Source: Bacillota bacterium (GTDB lineage: Bacteria; Bacillota; Clostridia; Peptostreptococcales; Anaerovoracaceae). Taken from it: 34,359 nucleotides of DNA. Below are positions 24,118 through 33,200 of the stretch, in pieces (the stretch's first letter is position 1; the number at the start of each line of letters is the position of its first letter). A program made the position numbers and the translations under genes. The DNA is taken from contig JAFRVY010000075.1 of NCBI GenBank assembly GCA_017438285.1, positions 1 to 34,359 of the forward strand, given 5' to 3'. The notes below the pieces were generated by a model, which saw nothing but the letters and a program-made list of their open reading frames with translations, was not told the origin of the DNA and made no database searches.

Positions 24118-27100
24118 CTACTTTTTGATCTTAGCTCTGTAGTTGAGATACTGGTCTTCCTGATCAGTCCTCCAACGTACGCCTTCTTTACCGAGTTCAC
24201 CAAATTCGATGTCGTCCGGCAGAGTTGGCTGCATTGGATTTGCCTTGATCTGAGCAACTGCATCATACAGTTCGGATCCGAGGAAGTACTTCTCAGGCTT
24301 GTTAGGATCAGGTTCTCCCTTAGCCTTTGCTTCGATACCAGCCTTGATCTTATCAGGCGTTGCAGGAATCTCGTAGATTCTTACGCCAACCGCATTGTTG
24401 ATAGCGTTGATGACTGCCATGTGATCTGCTGACTGGAATGCTTCGGAAGCTCCGGATGAACCGAATGGACCACGAGGGTCTTCGCCGTCAACGTGGATGT
24501 AGTTGAACTCAGGATAATCCGGAATGTCATTGGCATAGAGGATACCAGCCTTGACCATATTCCAATCCTTGTCAACGTCATCGTAGTTCTCAGTGAGAGC
24601 GAATCCGATAGCATGCTGCATGCCGCCGAATATCTGGCCTTCAACAGCCTGAATGTTACCAGGTTTGCCGATCCACTCAACACATGTCATACCTGTGCAC
24701 TTGGTCTTTCCTGTTGCGACTTCAACGTCGACTGTTGCCAGGAACAGAGCATAGGTATAAGTGTATGTCGGGTTGCCGGAACCATCGTTAGGGTCGAGAT
24801 CATAGAAGTAGTTGTACTCATCTACGGTTGCCCAGTCACCAGGATATCTTGTAGGAAGTCCCTCAGCGACCATCTCGTCATATGTTCTGTAAGTTCCGTC
24901 TTCCTTCCTCATTGCGTCAGCGATGTTCTTCGCAGCAACGATGGAAGCTTTACCGTTTGCATAGTGTGAACGTGAACCAGCGGACTCACCGGTGTTCGGA
25001 CAATACTTGGAGTCGTCCTGGATGAGCTTGATATCATCAGGAGTGATGTTAGGGAAGTAAGGCTTCAGTGCTTCCAGAGTACAGATGAGTGAACCCTGGT
25101 CGCCGCCCTGGCCCTGATCCTGCCAAGTGTCGTACTTTCTGAAGGTTCCGTCCGGCATAAGCTCGATTGCTACGTGTGCTTCGTCGATGCCGCCCAGACC
25201 TACGTTGTAGCCGCCCCATGCGACGCCAATGCCCTTCTTGACGTCTTCATGATCCTTGTTCCATGCTTCGACTTCCGCCTTCTTCTCTTCATAGATAGGC
25301 CTCAGCTTATCCATCATTTCTTCCATTGGATAGTGGAGATATGGAAGTTTGTTGATATTTGTTTCTTCCGGTGTTCTCGCAATGTTGATGTATCTGAACT
25401 CGAATGGATCGATACCTGCCTTCTCTGCCAGCATGTCAACGATTGCTTCTGAACCGGTATAAGCCTGCGGTGCACCGTAGCCTCTATAAGCAGTTGTCCA
25501 AACATGGTTGGTAACTGCGGATCTGTTCATGCCGACTACGTTTGGAACGTAGTATGGATAGAACATGAATCTGGATGTCTTAGTAAGCTTGTCATCGGTA
25601 AATTCGCCAAAGCAGCCGGCGTCCAGACCGATGTCGTATTCACCGGCAACGAATCTGCCGTTTTCATCACAGGCAAGACGTGCATTACAATATGAAGGTG
25701 AACGCTTACCTGTAACAGCCATGAACTGCTTGTAATCCATGGACAGTGAGCAAGGCATCTTCGTTACCATGGTAGCGTATGCGCAAAGTGTCCAGTTGTG
25801 CGCATTCATTGCCCAGCCGAAGCTGCCGCCGGTAGGGTTCTCGATAAGTCGGATTTCTGTTTCGGAATCCAGACCCAGAGCGTTTGCCATTTCGTCCTTA
25901 TCCCAGTAGAGGGTCATGCACTTGCAGTGTACGCAAAGCTTGTTGTCTTCATCATAATAAGTCTGAGCAACATCGCCTTCGATGGACATGTGCGGCTCTC
26001 TGGATGAATAGAATGAACCTTCAACCGAGTAAGCGGCATTTTCGATCAGCTCTGGAACATGTTCGTCATCGCCCTTCAGTACAGGCAGGTGGCAGTAAGT
26101 GTTCGGAGCGTAGGTGTCAGGCATCCAGTCGTAGATTTGGCTAGCGCCCGGAGCAACAGATTCCAGGAAATTCATGTGAGCTTCCAGTTCCTCGATTTCC
26201 ACCTTGACATATGGAACTGCTGCCTTTGCATGCTCTCTGGTGTCTGCGACAACCAGAGCAACGACGTCACCGTACCACTTGATTTCGTCCTCAGCGAGGA
26301 TGTGGTGGTGCTCCTGCAGTTCTACTGTTCTTTCGGAGAACCCAAACGCCATGAAGTAATTCTTGCAGCCGAGTTCCTTAACGTCCTTAGCTGTGATGAC
26401 CTTGACTACGCCAGGCATCTTTTCAGCTTCGCTGTAGTCGATGTTCAGAATCTTAGCGTGGTGAGTGATTCTCGGCATTACCATTTCGACCTTCAGGGTC
26501 TCAGCCGGCATGTGCATCTCTACGTCATTACCGTAGTCGCATACGCCGCATGCCTTAGGCAGAGCGTTCGGTCTTTCGAGCGGCTTGCCGTAGAAGTTGC
26601 CGATATCTTTCTTCCAGTCATATCTGAAGTCGTCAACTGTCTTTTCGCCTCTCAGGACTGCAGCAGCAGCCATTACTGCATCGACGATCTGCTTGTAACC
26701 GGTACATCTGCAGACGTTTCTGTGCTTCGTGAACCAGTCTCTGACTTCTTCTCTTGTAGGATCAGGATTTTCCTGCAGGAGCTGATAGGCAGAAACTATG
26801 AATCCCGGTACGCAAAAGCCGCACTGTACGGCGCCGCAAGCTACCCACAGTGACTGAAGCGGATGAGGATAGTTGACGCTGCCGATACCTTCGATAGTGG
26901 TTACTTTGCTGTACTCTTCAACCTTGGCTATCTTTCTGGTGCAGGAACGGATAACCTTGCCATCGAGGATGACTGAGCAGGCTCCGCAGGCGCCATAGCC
27001 GCAGCCGATCTTCGTGCCAGTCAGGCCAATACGGCGAAGTACATCGGCAAGTGTATCCTTCTCAGGATCACAGATGAACATACGGTCTGCGCCGTTGATG

Positions 27101-27126
27101 TTCAATGTCATTTTCTTCAAATTCAT
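24118..27126 (-). CDS. molybdenum aldehyde oxidoreductase, Mop type (paralogue 2)
   Basis: A 1002-residue paralogue of the enzyme at 19787, with the same design. The two [2Fe-2S] clusters use Cys42/47/50/62 and Cys102/105/139/141; the molybdopterin domain has YRGYGAPQ, GQGGDQGS and FGSSGASEAF with the catalytic Glu. The iron-sulfur half is nearly the same as in paralogue 1, while the substrate-channel region differs more, which suggests different substrates. The C-terminus is about 35-40 residues longer and ends in a charged tail. There is no FAD part. CGGAGGC before 27126 fixes the start. It converges on the E1/sulfur-carrier pair and has its own promoter. A duplication followed by inversion could explain the symmetric layout. 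Confidence 0.93.
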   Translation of the reverse strand: MNLKKMTLNINGADRMFICDPEKDTLADVLRRIGLTGTKIGCGYGACGACSVILDGKVIRSCTRKIAKVEEYSKVTTIEGIGSVNYPHPLQSLWVACGAVQCGFCVPGFIVSAYQLLQENPDPTREEVRDWFTKHRNVCRCTGYKQIVDAVMAAAAVLRGEKTVDDFRYDWKKDIGNFYGKPLERPNALPKACGVCDYGNDVEMHMPAETLKVEMVMPRITHHAKILNIDYSEAEKMPGVVKVITAKDVKELGCKNYFMAFGFSERTVELQEHHHILAEDEIKWYGDVVALVVADTREHAKAAVPYVKVEIEELEAHMNFLESVAPGASQIYDWMPDTYAPNTYCHLPVLKGDDEHVPELIENAAYSVEGSFYSSREPHMSIEGDVAQTYYDEDNKLCVHCKCMTLYWDKDEMANALGLDSETEIRLIENPTGGSFGWAMNAHNWTLCAYATMVTKMPCSLSMDYKQFMAVTGKRSPSYCNARLACDENGRFVAGEYDIGLDAGCFGEFTDDKLTKTSRFMFYPYYVPNVVGMNRSAVTNHVWTTAYRGYGAPQAYTGSEAIVDMLAEKAGIDPFEFRYINIARTPEETNINKLPYLHYPMEEMMDKLRPIYEEKKAEVEAWNKDHEDVKKGIGVAWGGYNVGLGGIDEAHVAIELMPDGTFRKYDTWQDQGQGGDQGSLICTLEALKPYFPNITPDDIKLIQDDSKYCPNTGESAGSRSHYANGKASIVAAKNIADAMRKEDGTYRTYDEMVAEGLPTRYPGDWATVDEYNYFYDLDPNDGSGNPTYTYTYALFLATVDVEVATGKTKCTGMTCVEWIGKPGNIQAVEGQIFGGMQHAIGFALTENYDDVDKDWNMVKAGILYANDIPDYPEFNYIHVDGEDPRGPFGSSGASEAFQSADHMAVINAINNAVGVRIYEIPATPDKIKAGIEAKAKGEPDPNKPEKYFLGSELYDAVAQIKANPMQPTLPDDIEFGELGKEGVRWRTDQEDQYLNYRAKIKK

Positions 27127-27191
27127 AATTGCCTCCGTTTGATAATAACTTATATCAGTGTTTAAATGAAAACATAGTTATACGTATAAAT

Positions 27192-27221
27192 ATTTTACCC
27201 AATCGCGACAAAACGTGTCAA
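27192..27221 (-). promoter_or_regulatory. promoter of the second aldehyde oxidoreductase gene
   Basis: On the - strand TTGACA (27221-27216) and TAAAAT (27197-27192) are 18 bp apart. The leader to the ATG at 27126 is about 60 nt. Confidence 0.65.
27208..27217 (-). promoter_or_regulatory. shared element CACGTTTTGT in the promoter of oxidoreductase 2
   Basis: CACGTTTTGT on the - strand overlaps the last two bases of the -35 box and runs into the spacer, within the palindrome GACA-N5-TGTC. The position would suit a repressor site. The same 10 bases precede oxidoreductase 1 at 19662-19671, but there just upstream of the -35 box. Confidence 0.4.
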
Positions 27222-27287
27222 GGTGTTGCATCGAAAGTATCATTATTAAGACATAACATCAGTGTAGTAAAGAGCACTGCGATAGTG

Positions 27288-27293
27288 TATAAT
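27288..27293 (+). promoter_or_regulatory. -10 box of the methyltransferase-XdhC-nucleotidyltransferase operon
   Basis: A perfect TATAAT lies 36 nt before the methyltransferase ATG. At 17 bp upstream is only TAGTAA, so the -35 box is poor. Confidence 0.4.
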
Positions 27294-27328
27294 ATGAAAT
27301 TGAAAGCAAAAGGTTACGGAGGGTCAGA

Positions 27329-27979
27329 ATGACTATACAAAAGCCAAACGATTTCACCGCGACAGATAGAGGTCTGGCACTGGCAAACTTCAAGACCGGA
27401 AGCAGGATACTTGACGTTGGCTGTGGCGAAGGGGACACTGTCAATCATCTGAACGAAAAGGGGTTCAAAGCGGAAGGGATAGACATCAATCTGGTCAAAA
27501 TCAGCAATGCGAAGGCCAAACATCCCGACATCGAAGTCAAATTCGGCGACGGGAGTTTTTTGGATGACTATTTATCCTTTACCTTTGACGGCGTCTTCAT
27601 GGAAGACTCCCTCAGTCAGATCAATCAGCCGGACGAAGCGCTTCATGAAGCTTACTGCGTCATGAAGAAAGGCGGCAGAATCATTATCAGAGACAAATAC
27701 GAAAAAAATCCGGATCCGAACAAGGTCAAGGCGACGGCTATCGAGGCTGCCCGTCAGGCGCGCATCCCTCACAAAGAAGGGGAGTGCGACGAAGGCACCA
27801 CCGAACGGCTCGTCGACTTCAGGCTGCGGGGCGTGTTCTTCAAAGACCAGCTGCTCAGCCAGCTGAAAGACGAAATCGGTTTTCGCGTCATGCAGTTTGA
27901 GGATCTGGGAACTGAAGACAAAGACGATGAGGGGAGGACGATCGGGAGCTTTCTTCTCATCGCACAAAAGCCTATCTAA
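27329..27979 (+). CDS. class I SAM-dependent methyltransferase of the XdhC cluster
   Basis: A 216-residue cytoplasmic methyltransferase. The SAM-binding motif is ILDVGCGEG (27-35), followed by an acidic end of strand 2 (EGIDIN) and FDGVFMEDSLSQI as motif IV. No membrane segment is present. It is first in a + strand operon with XdhC (21 nt downstream) and the nucleotidyltransferase. From memory, Desulfovibrio vulgaris has a similar set around its Mop gene, in which a methyltransferase (DVU_1556 type) accompanies XdhC and an NTP transferase; this gene may be its counterpart. The methyl acceptor is unknown. The ribosome site CGGAGGGTC precedes the ATG. Confidence 0.8.
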   Translation: MTIQKPNDFTATDRGLALANFKTGSRILDVGCGEGDTVNHLNEKGFKAEGIDINLVKISNAKAKHPDIEVKFGDGSFLDDYLSFTFDGVFMEDSLSQINQPDEALHEAYCVMKKGGRIIIRDKYEKNPDPNKVKATAIEAARQARIPHKEGECDEGTTERLVDFRLRGVFFKDQLLSQLKDEIGFRVMQFEDLGTEDKDDEGRTIGSFLLIAQKPI

Positions 27980-28000
27980 AGCATATTTTAGGAGAAAAAC

Positions 28001-28870
28001 ATGAGTCAGCCAATATCATATATCGCACGTAAATTCATAGAAGAAAACATCGACTTCGTTATCGCGAAGGTCATAGAGACCAAAGGCTCCGCACCGAGAA
28101 AGCGCGGCGCGGCTATGGTCATGACGCCGGAAGGCAATTTCTACGGAACGGTCGGCGGAGGCCTCCTGGAGGCCAAAACGCAGGACCTTTGCCGAAAGGT
28201 CATGGAAACAAGAGAACCGATCACCTATGAATTCATTCTCGATGAGCAGCAGCAGGGTGAGAACGCTCTGGCCATGGGTTGCGGCGGCGATGCCACCGTT
28301 GAGGTGGAGTTCATCGACACGTCCAATCCGGGCAATTTCATCGAGGAGTTCAAACTGAAGAGCGACGCCTATGTTTTTGGCGGCGGCCATGTTGCATACG
28401 CCCTGGAGCCTTTGCTCCGACACGTTGATTTCACCGTGACGATCGTAGACGACAGGCAGGAGTACTCCAATCCGGAGCGCTATCCAGGTGCGAAACGCAC
28501 CATCGTCTGCGAAGATTTCGACCACTGTTTCGATGAGATCGAGACCGACGACGACAGCTACATCGTCATCGTGACGAGAGGACACAGAGGCGACCTGGCG
28601 GTCCTCAGGCAGGCGCTGACGAAGCCGAACGCGTACATCGGCATGATCGGAAGCAGGAGAAAGAACAGCCTTCTTTACGAGGAACTCAAGAAAGAAGGGT
28701 TCACACAGGAGCAGTTGGACTGCGTCCACGCACCGATCGGTCTTGAGATCAAATCGGAGACACCGGAGGAAATCGGCGTCAGCATCGTTGCCGAAATGAT
28801 ACAGGTCCGCGCCGAGAAGGCCGAGCGTGAAATGCGTTTCAGAGAAGTATCGAACATTCACGCGGACTAG
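28001..28870 (+). CDS. xdhC: XdhC family molybdenum cofactor sulfuration/insertion protein
   Basis: A 289-residue XdhC-family chaperone. Known members bind molybdenum cofactor, protect its sulfido form and pass it to xanthine dehydrogenase-type enzymes. The N-terminal XdhC/CoxI domain has GSAPRKRGAAMV (29-40), the Gly-rich YGTVGGGLLE (48-57) and MGCGG (92-96), whose Cys is a candidate ligand. The C-terminal Rossmann domain begins at YVFGGGHVA (124-132) and contains VTRGHRGD and YIGMIGSRRK. AGGAG precedes the ATG. The only visible clients are the two Mop-type oxidoreductases, so it probably loads both; the desulfurase-like protein would be its sulfur or selenium donor. Confidence 0.95.
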   Translation: MSQPISYIARKFIEENIDFVIAKVIETKGSAPRKRGAAMVMTPEGNFYGTVGGGLLEAKTQDLCRKVMETREPITYEFILDEQQQGENALAMGCGGDATVEVEFIDTSNPGNFIEEFKLKSDAYVFGGGHVAYALEPLLRHVDFTVTIVDDRQEYSNPERYPGAKRTIVCEDFDHCFDEIETDDDSYIVIVTRGHRGDLAVLRQALTKPNAYIGMIGSRRKNSLLYEELKKEGFTQEQLDCVHAPIGLEIKSETPEEIGVSIVAEMIQVRAEKAEREMRFREVSNIHAD

Positions 28871-28873
28871 CAA

Positions 28874-30250
28874 ATGATTCACACACACCAGAGTAAAATG
28901 AGAATAGGATATCACAAAGATACAATTGATAAATACAACAACTTCTGTGCTGTGATCCTGGCGGCAGGACTTTCCTCGAGGATGCAGCAGTTCAAGCCTT
29001 TGCTCCCCGTGGACGGACGGAGCGCAATCGAGGGACTCATTGAAGCGGCTCAGACGGCCGGCGTCGGTGAGACCATCGTTGTGACAGGGCACAGAAGAGA
29101 GGAACTGCAGCCGGTGCTTCGCAAGTACGAGATTTGCGAAGCGTATAACCAGGACTACGAACAGGGCATGTTCACATCTATCAAGACCGGGCTCGCAGCA
29201 GCAAAGGCAAAAGCGTCCGACAGTTTCCGGGGCGTTCTCCTGATTCCGGTGGACTGTCCGCTGATCAGCGTGAGCGTGCTTCGAAAGATGATGGATGAAG
29301 CGGGCGACAATTTCTCTGTTCCGACCTTTGAGGGCAAGAAGGGACACCCGCTCTTCATACCGGCACAGTTCATGGACGAGATCATTGCCTATGACGGGCC
29401 GGGCGGCCTCAAAGCCATTACGGACAAATATTGGGACCGTATGGACCGAATTCCGGTAAACGAGGAAGGCTGTATCATGGATATGGACACGCCGGAGGGT
29501 TATGAAGATATACGCAGGTTCGTCGAGATCGGATTCACCAGAACGAAACTCAAAGTGGCGGTAGCGAGACGAAGATTCATTCTCATCCGCCACGGGGAGA
29601 CTGAGCAGCATGCCGAGCCGATGTTCATCGGACAGTACGATGTATCGCTCAGTGACGAAGGCAGGATCCAGATGCAGAAAGTCGGCGAAAAACTCGCAGG
29701 GGTTTTGCAGGCGCATTATGCGGGTGATGTCAGACGCGACCTCTTCGGCAATGTCATCGAAAAGGACATGCCGGACTGGAGCAATACGGTCTACTGCAGT
29801 GACCTGTCGAGGGCGAAAGAGTCTGCAAATATCATCGCAAAGGCTTTGCAGGACGGCGGGGCAGTCGTGGACGATCCGGAGAACGGCGTCGCGGCAGGCG
29901 ATGTGAAGGTCAAGCCTTTGCAGGGGCTTCGCGAGATCAACCTGGGAGGCTGGGACGGCAGGCCGATCCGTGAAATAAAAGAAAAGTTTCCGGTGGAATA
30001 CGAAAGAAGAGGAAAAGACCTTTTCACTTTCAAAACCGGCAACGAATCAGAGAATTTCTACGATATGCAGTATCGAGTCATCAGATGTCTGCGCGACATC
30101 CTTTCGGGAGATGACGGCAAGAATATCGTTATCGTTTCTCATAGCGGGGTTATCCGCACGGTGGAGAACAATATAAAAGGATTAAGAATTGATGATGACT
30201 GGGATAAGATCGAAAAGGGGAGTTATGTCGAAACAGAAGGAGGACTGTAG
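28874..30250 (+). CDS. MobA-like nucleotidyltransferase fused to a histidine phosphatase
   Basis: A 458-residue two-domain protein. Residues about 24-225 form a MobA/MocA-type nucleotidyltransferase with LAAGLSSRM (29-37), Lys41, IPVDCPL (124-130) and DMDTPEGY (213-220); such enzymes join CMP or GMP to molybdopterin. Residues about 234-455 are a histidine phosphatase (phosphoglycerate mutase-like) domain with RHGE (239-242, catalytic His240), SDLSRAKESA, LREINLGGWDG and VSHSG near 422. It follows xdhC by 3 nt and has no ribosome site, so its translation is probably coupled; an alternative ATG is at 28898. A similar fusion appears, to my recollection, in the Desulfovibrio Mop cluster (DVU_1551 type). 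The joint function may be synthesis and trimming of a cytosine-dinucleotide cofactor; the phosphatase substrate is unknown. Confidence 0.9.
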   Translation: MIHTHQSKMRIGYHKDTIDKYNNFCAVILAAGLSSRMQQFKPLLPVDGRSAIEGLIEAAQTAGVGETIVVTGHRREELQPVLRKYEICEAYNQDYEQGMFTSIKTGLAAAKAKASDSFRGVLLIPVDCPLISVSVLRKMMDEAGDNFSVPTFEGKKGHPLFIPAQFMDEIIAYDGPGGLKAITDKYWDRMDRIPVNEEGCIMDMDTPEGYEDIRRFVEIGFTRTKLKVAVARRRFILIRHGETEQHAEPMFIGQYDVSLSDEGRIQMQKVGEKLAGVLQAHYAGDVRRDLFGNVIEKDMPDWSNTVYCSDLSRAKESANIIAKALQDGGAVVDDPENGVAAGDVKVKPLQGLREINLGGWDGRPIREIKEKFPVEYERRGKDLFTFKTGNESENFYDMQYRVIRCLRDILSGDDGKNIVIVSHSGVIRTVENNIKGLRIDDDWDKIEKGSYVETEGGL

Positions 30251-30251
30251 C

Positions 30252-33200
30252 ATGAAAAGAATTATCGGAATTGCACTGTCACTGATCATGGCAGTAACCT
30301 TCGGTTTTACCTGGACAACGGGAGAAACCTATGCGGTCGGCAAAGGCATGATCGGAGACCCTGTGCAGCCTTCGGCAACGGAATATGCGGAGCATCAGGC
30401 TATTGTAATGTTTAAAAATAGCAGTTCGATGTCAAATAAAAAAGCAACAAGTGTTTTGAAATCCGGCAGTGGAGCGGTGAAGGACATAAAGGTGCTGGAC
30501 ACCTGGAACTTCAGTAAAAAAACTCCAGCGAAGGCAGGAGAGAAGAAATCCGGAACCAAGGGATTTGCTAACATTGCTCTCGTTAAGTCAGATTCTCTGA
30601 CCACGAAACAGCTTATCAAGAAACTGTTATCGCAGGATAATGTGCTTTACGCGGAGCCGAACTATAAAATACATGCGTTGGATGTAAATGATCCTTATTA
30701 TCCACTGCAGTGGAGCATGCAGGAAACAAATGTGGAGGCTGAGTGGGGCACTGTTCACGGAACGGATGAGATCGTTGCTGTTGTTGATACTGGTGTCGAT
30801 TACACGCATGAAGATCTCGCAGCAAATATGTGGGATAATACGCATTATCCGGATCTTCATGGGGAGTGTGGATTTGACTTCGTTAAAGGCGACGATGATC
30901 CGATGGACGAAAATGGACACGGAACGCACTGCGCAGGCATCATCGGTGCAGTCGGGAACAATGGTGTTGGCATCAGCGGAGTCAACCAGAATGTTCGAAT
31001 CATGGCGTGTCGAATCCTCGATGAAGACGGATACGGATGGAATGCAGAAGAAATTGCGGCATATAACTACATCAGTACAGCTTTGGACCTTGGAGAACCG
31101 GTCAGGGCAATCAACAACTCCTGGGGAGGTGGTGATGATAGTGACATTTTTGCCACACTTATAGACATTGTAGGAGAGAAGGGTGCGGTTTCTGTGTTTG
31201 CAGCCGGAAATGAAGCTGCAAATAATGACAATAACCCAGAGTACCCTTCAAACATTGAATCGGATTATTCTATTGTGGTTGCGGCAACTAAAAATGGTGG
31301 CGATCTGGTCTCCTTCTCGAACTACGGCAAAGAAACCGTAGATGTTGCGGCACCTGGAACTGACATCCTCTCGACAGTCAATTATGAGTGTTACAATCCG
31401 GGAATCTATCCGGGCGTCAATCATGTTTCCAGACACTACAACGGCTATGACGTGGATGAAACATGGGGCATACCTACAGACGAAGATATAATCGTTCCAG
31501 CCGGGGTTGACTATTCCGGAGAGATTGTCGATGAAGGCGGCTTTAACGATGAGAGTTTCAAGATGTCATTCGAAGGAATGAAGAGCGATTCTTATGCATT
31601 CGTATCATTTCCGTACGAAATGACTGAGGAGACAATTACAAGTCCACCTCATTTCAGTATGATGGTGCAGGGAAAAGCCGCAGCAGAAGACAGCTCATTT
31701 CTGGTGACAATAGATGTGCCGCGTGACCAGGCATTGAGCGGGGGCTTTATAGAAGACTATAAAAATCTCTACGGCTATTATCTGTCAAAAGATCCAGACT
31801 ACTGGGATCACTACGATATGCCATGTCTAATGGATTATGAAGACATTAACGCCGCAGAAAAACAGAGAAAAGCTGTCATAGTATTGTATGCCGAAAGCGC
31901 AGGGGACTACGAAGTTACAATTGATGATGTTGGTGTCAGTTGGGAAAACCTGAGCGCTGAAGATTTTGGTAAATACGATTATATGAGCGGAACATCCATG
32001 GCGACCCCATTCATTACCGGCGCTGTGGCCCTTAAAGCTGCAGAAATGAAGCAGGCAGGAGCAACCATCGCAAATCCGGGAGACTTTGCTCTCGATGTCA
32101 TCGATAAAACGGTATCGCTCGCAAAGGAAAGTGAACCGCAACTACCTGTTATTACCGGAGGCGAATTTGATTTCGCTGGTGATCCGGTAGCGCTTGGCCC
32201 ACGGATTTCAAGTGTAAAAGTTGGTGGAGATGATACCGTCGTGATAAACGGTTCCGGATTTACACCAAGCGACGATCAATTCAAGGTTGAGATGAGATAT
32301 GCTGCAGGTGAGAATGGGGATGCACCGTACATAGAACCAGACGTCATCAGCGTTAAAGACAAAGTAATAACTCTCAAGAACAAGACTGTTGATGAAGAAA
32401 CAGGAACAACATATAATTGGATCAATAATCTCGTTGATGTCAAAGTTACAAGATATAATGGGAAAGCGACTCAAAAGAAAAATGTTTACCTCGTAAGAGG
32501 GAAGGAAACATATAACAATGTCAATGATGTTGGTGACCTGAGCGAAGGCGGAAAAGTTATTTCTGACGGGAAAAAGATATATACCACTTCTTCCGCCATG
32601 GATTCCATTCTCGCCCTGGATCCAAACGCAATGGATACGGGATATGAGAGCATTTCAGTGATTGACTTTCAGGACATCTTCAATACGAGTGATCTCAGTA
32701 ATACTGCTATGTATGACATGCTGTTAAGCAGAGACATAGCAAGCATAAAAGGGAAGCTGTACGCAGTAGTCGAGTTTGGAAAGGCTGTTGAAAAAACAGA
32801 AGACGAGGACGAATGGTTCTTCACGCATACAGGAAAAGCTGCGAGAGAAATCGGCGTAGATAGTGATTCCGATTTTGACTACGCAGGGAATGGAGTTTTA
32901 TATGCGTCCTTAGGAATCAAACTCATAGAAATAAATCCATCAACCGGCACATACAAAAGCCTCGGAACGCTTCAAGAGGGGTTGAACAAAGTAATGGATT
33001 GGGCGATGGCTGCATATAACGGCAAGATTTACTTTATCGGGGGATACGATACAGCTACAAAGAGTCTGAGCAATAAGGTTATAGTTTATGACCCGGCCAA
33101 AAAACAGTGGTCGAAGAGTAACGCAAGTCTGCCTGAGGGAAGGGCCTTTGGTCATGCAATTCAGACAGGGACAAACCTTGTATATACTCTGGGCTACGGT

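Noticed and set aside
19787..27126. Selenocysteine codons in the oxidoreductases
   Set aside because: Both frames are complete without in-frame TGA. Any selenium would be a labile cofactor ligand, which the sequence cannot show.
28016..29716. A 566-codon open frame on the - strand across xdhC and the nucleotidyltransferase gene
   Set aside because: It spans two well-supported genes with full domain motifs on the + strand and shows no recognisable domain.
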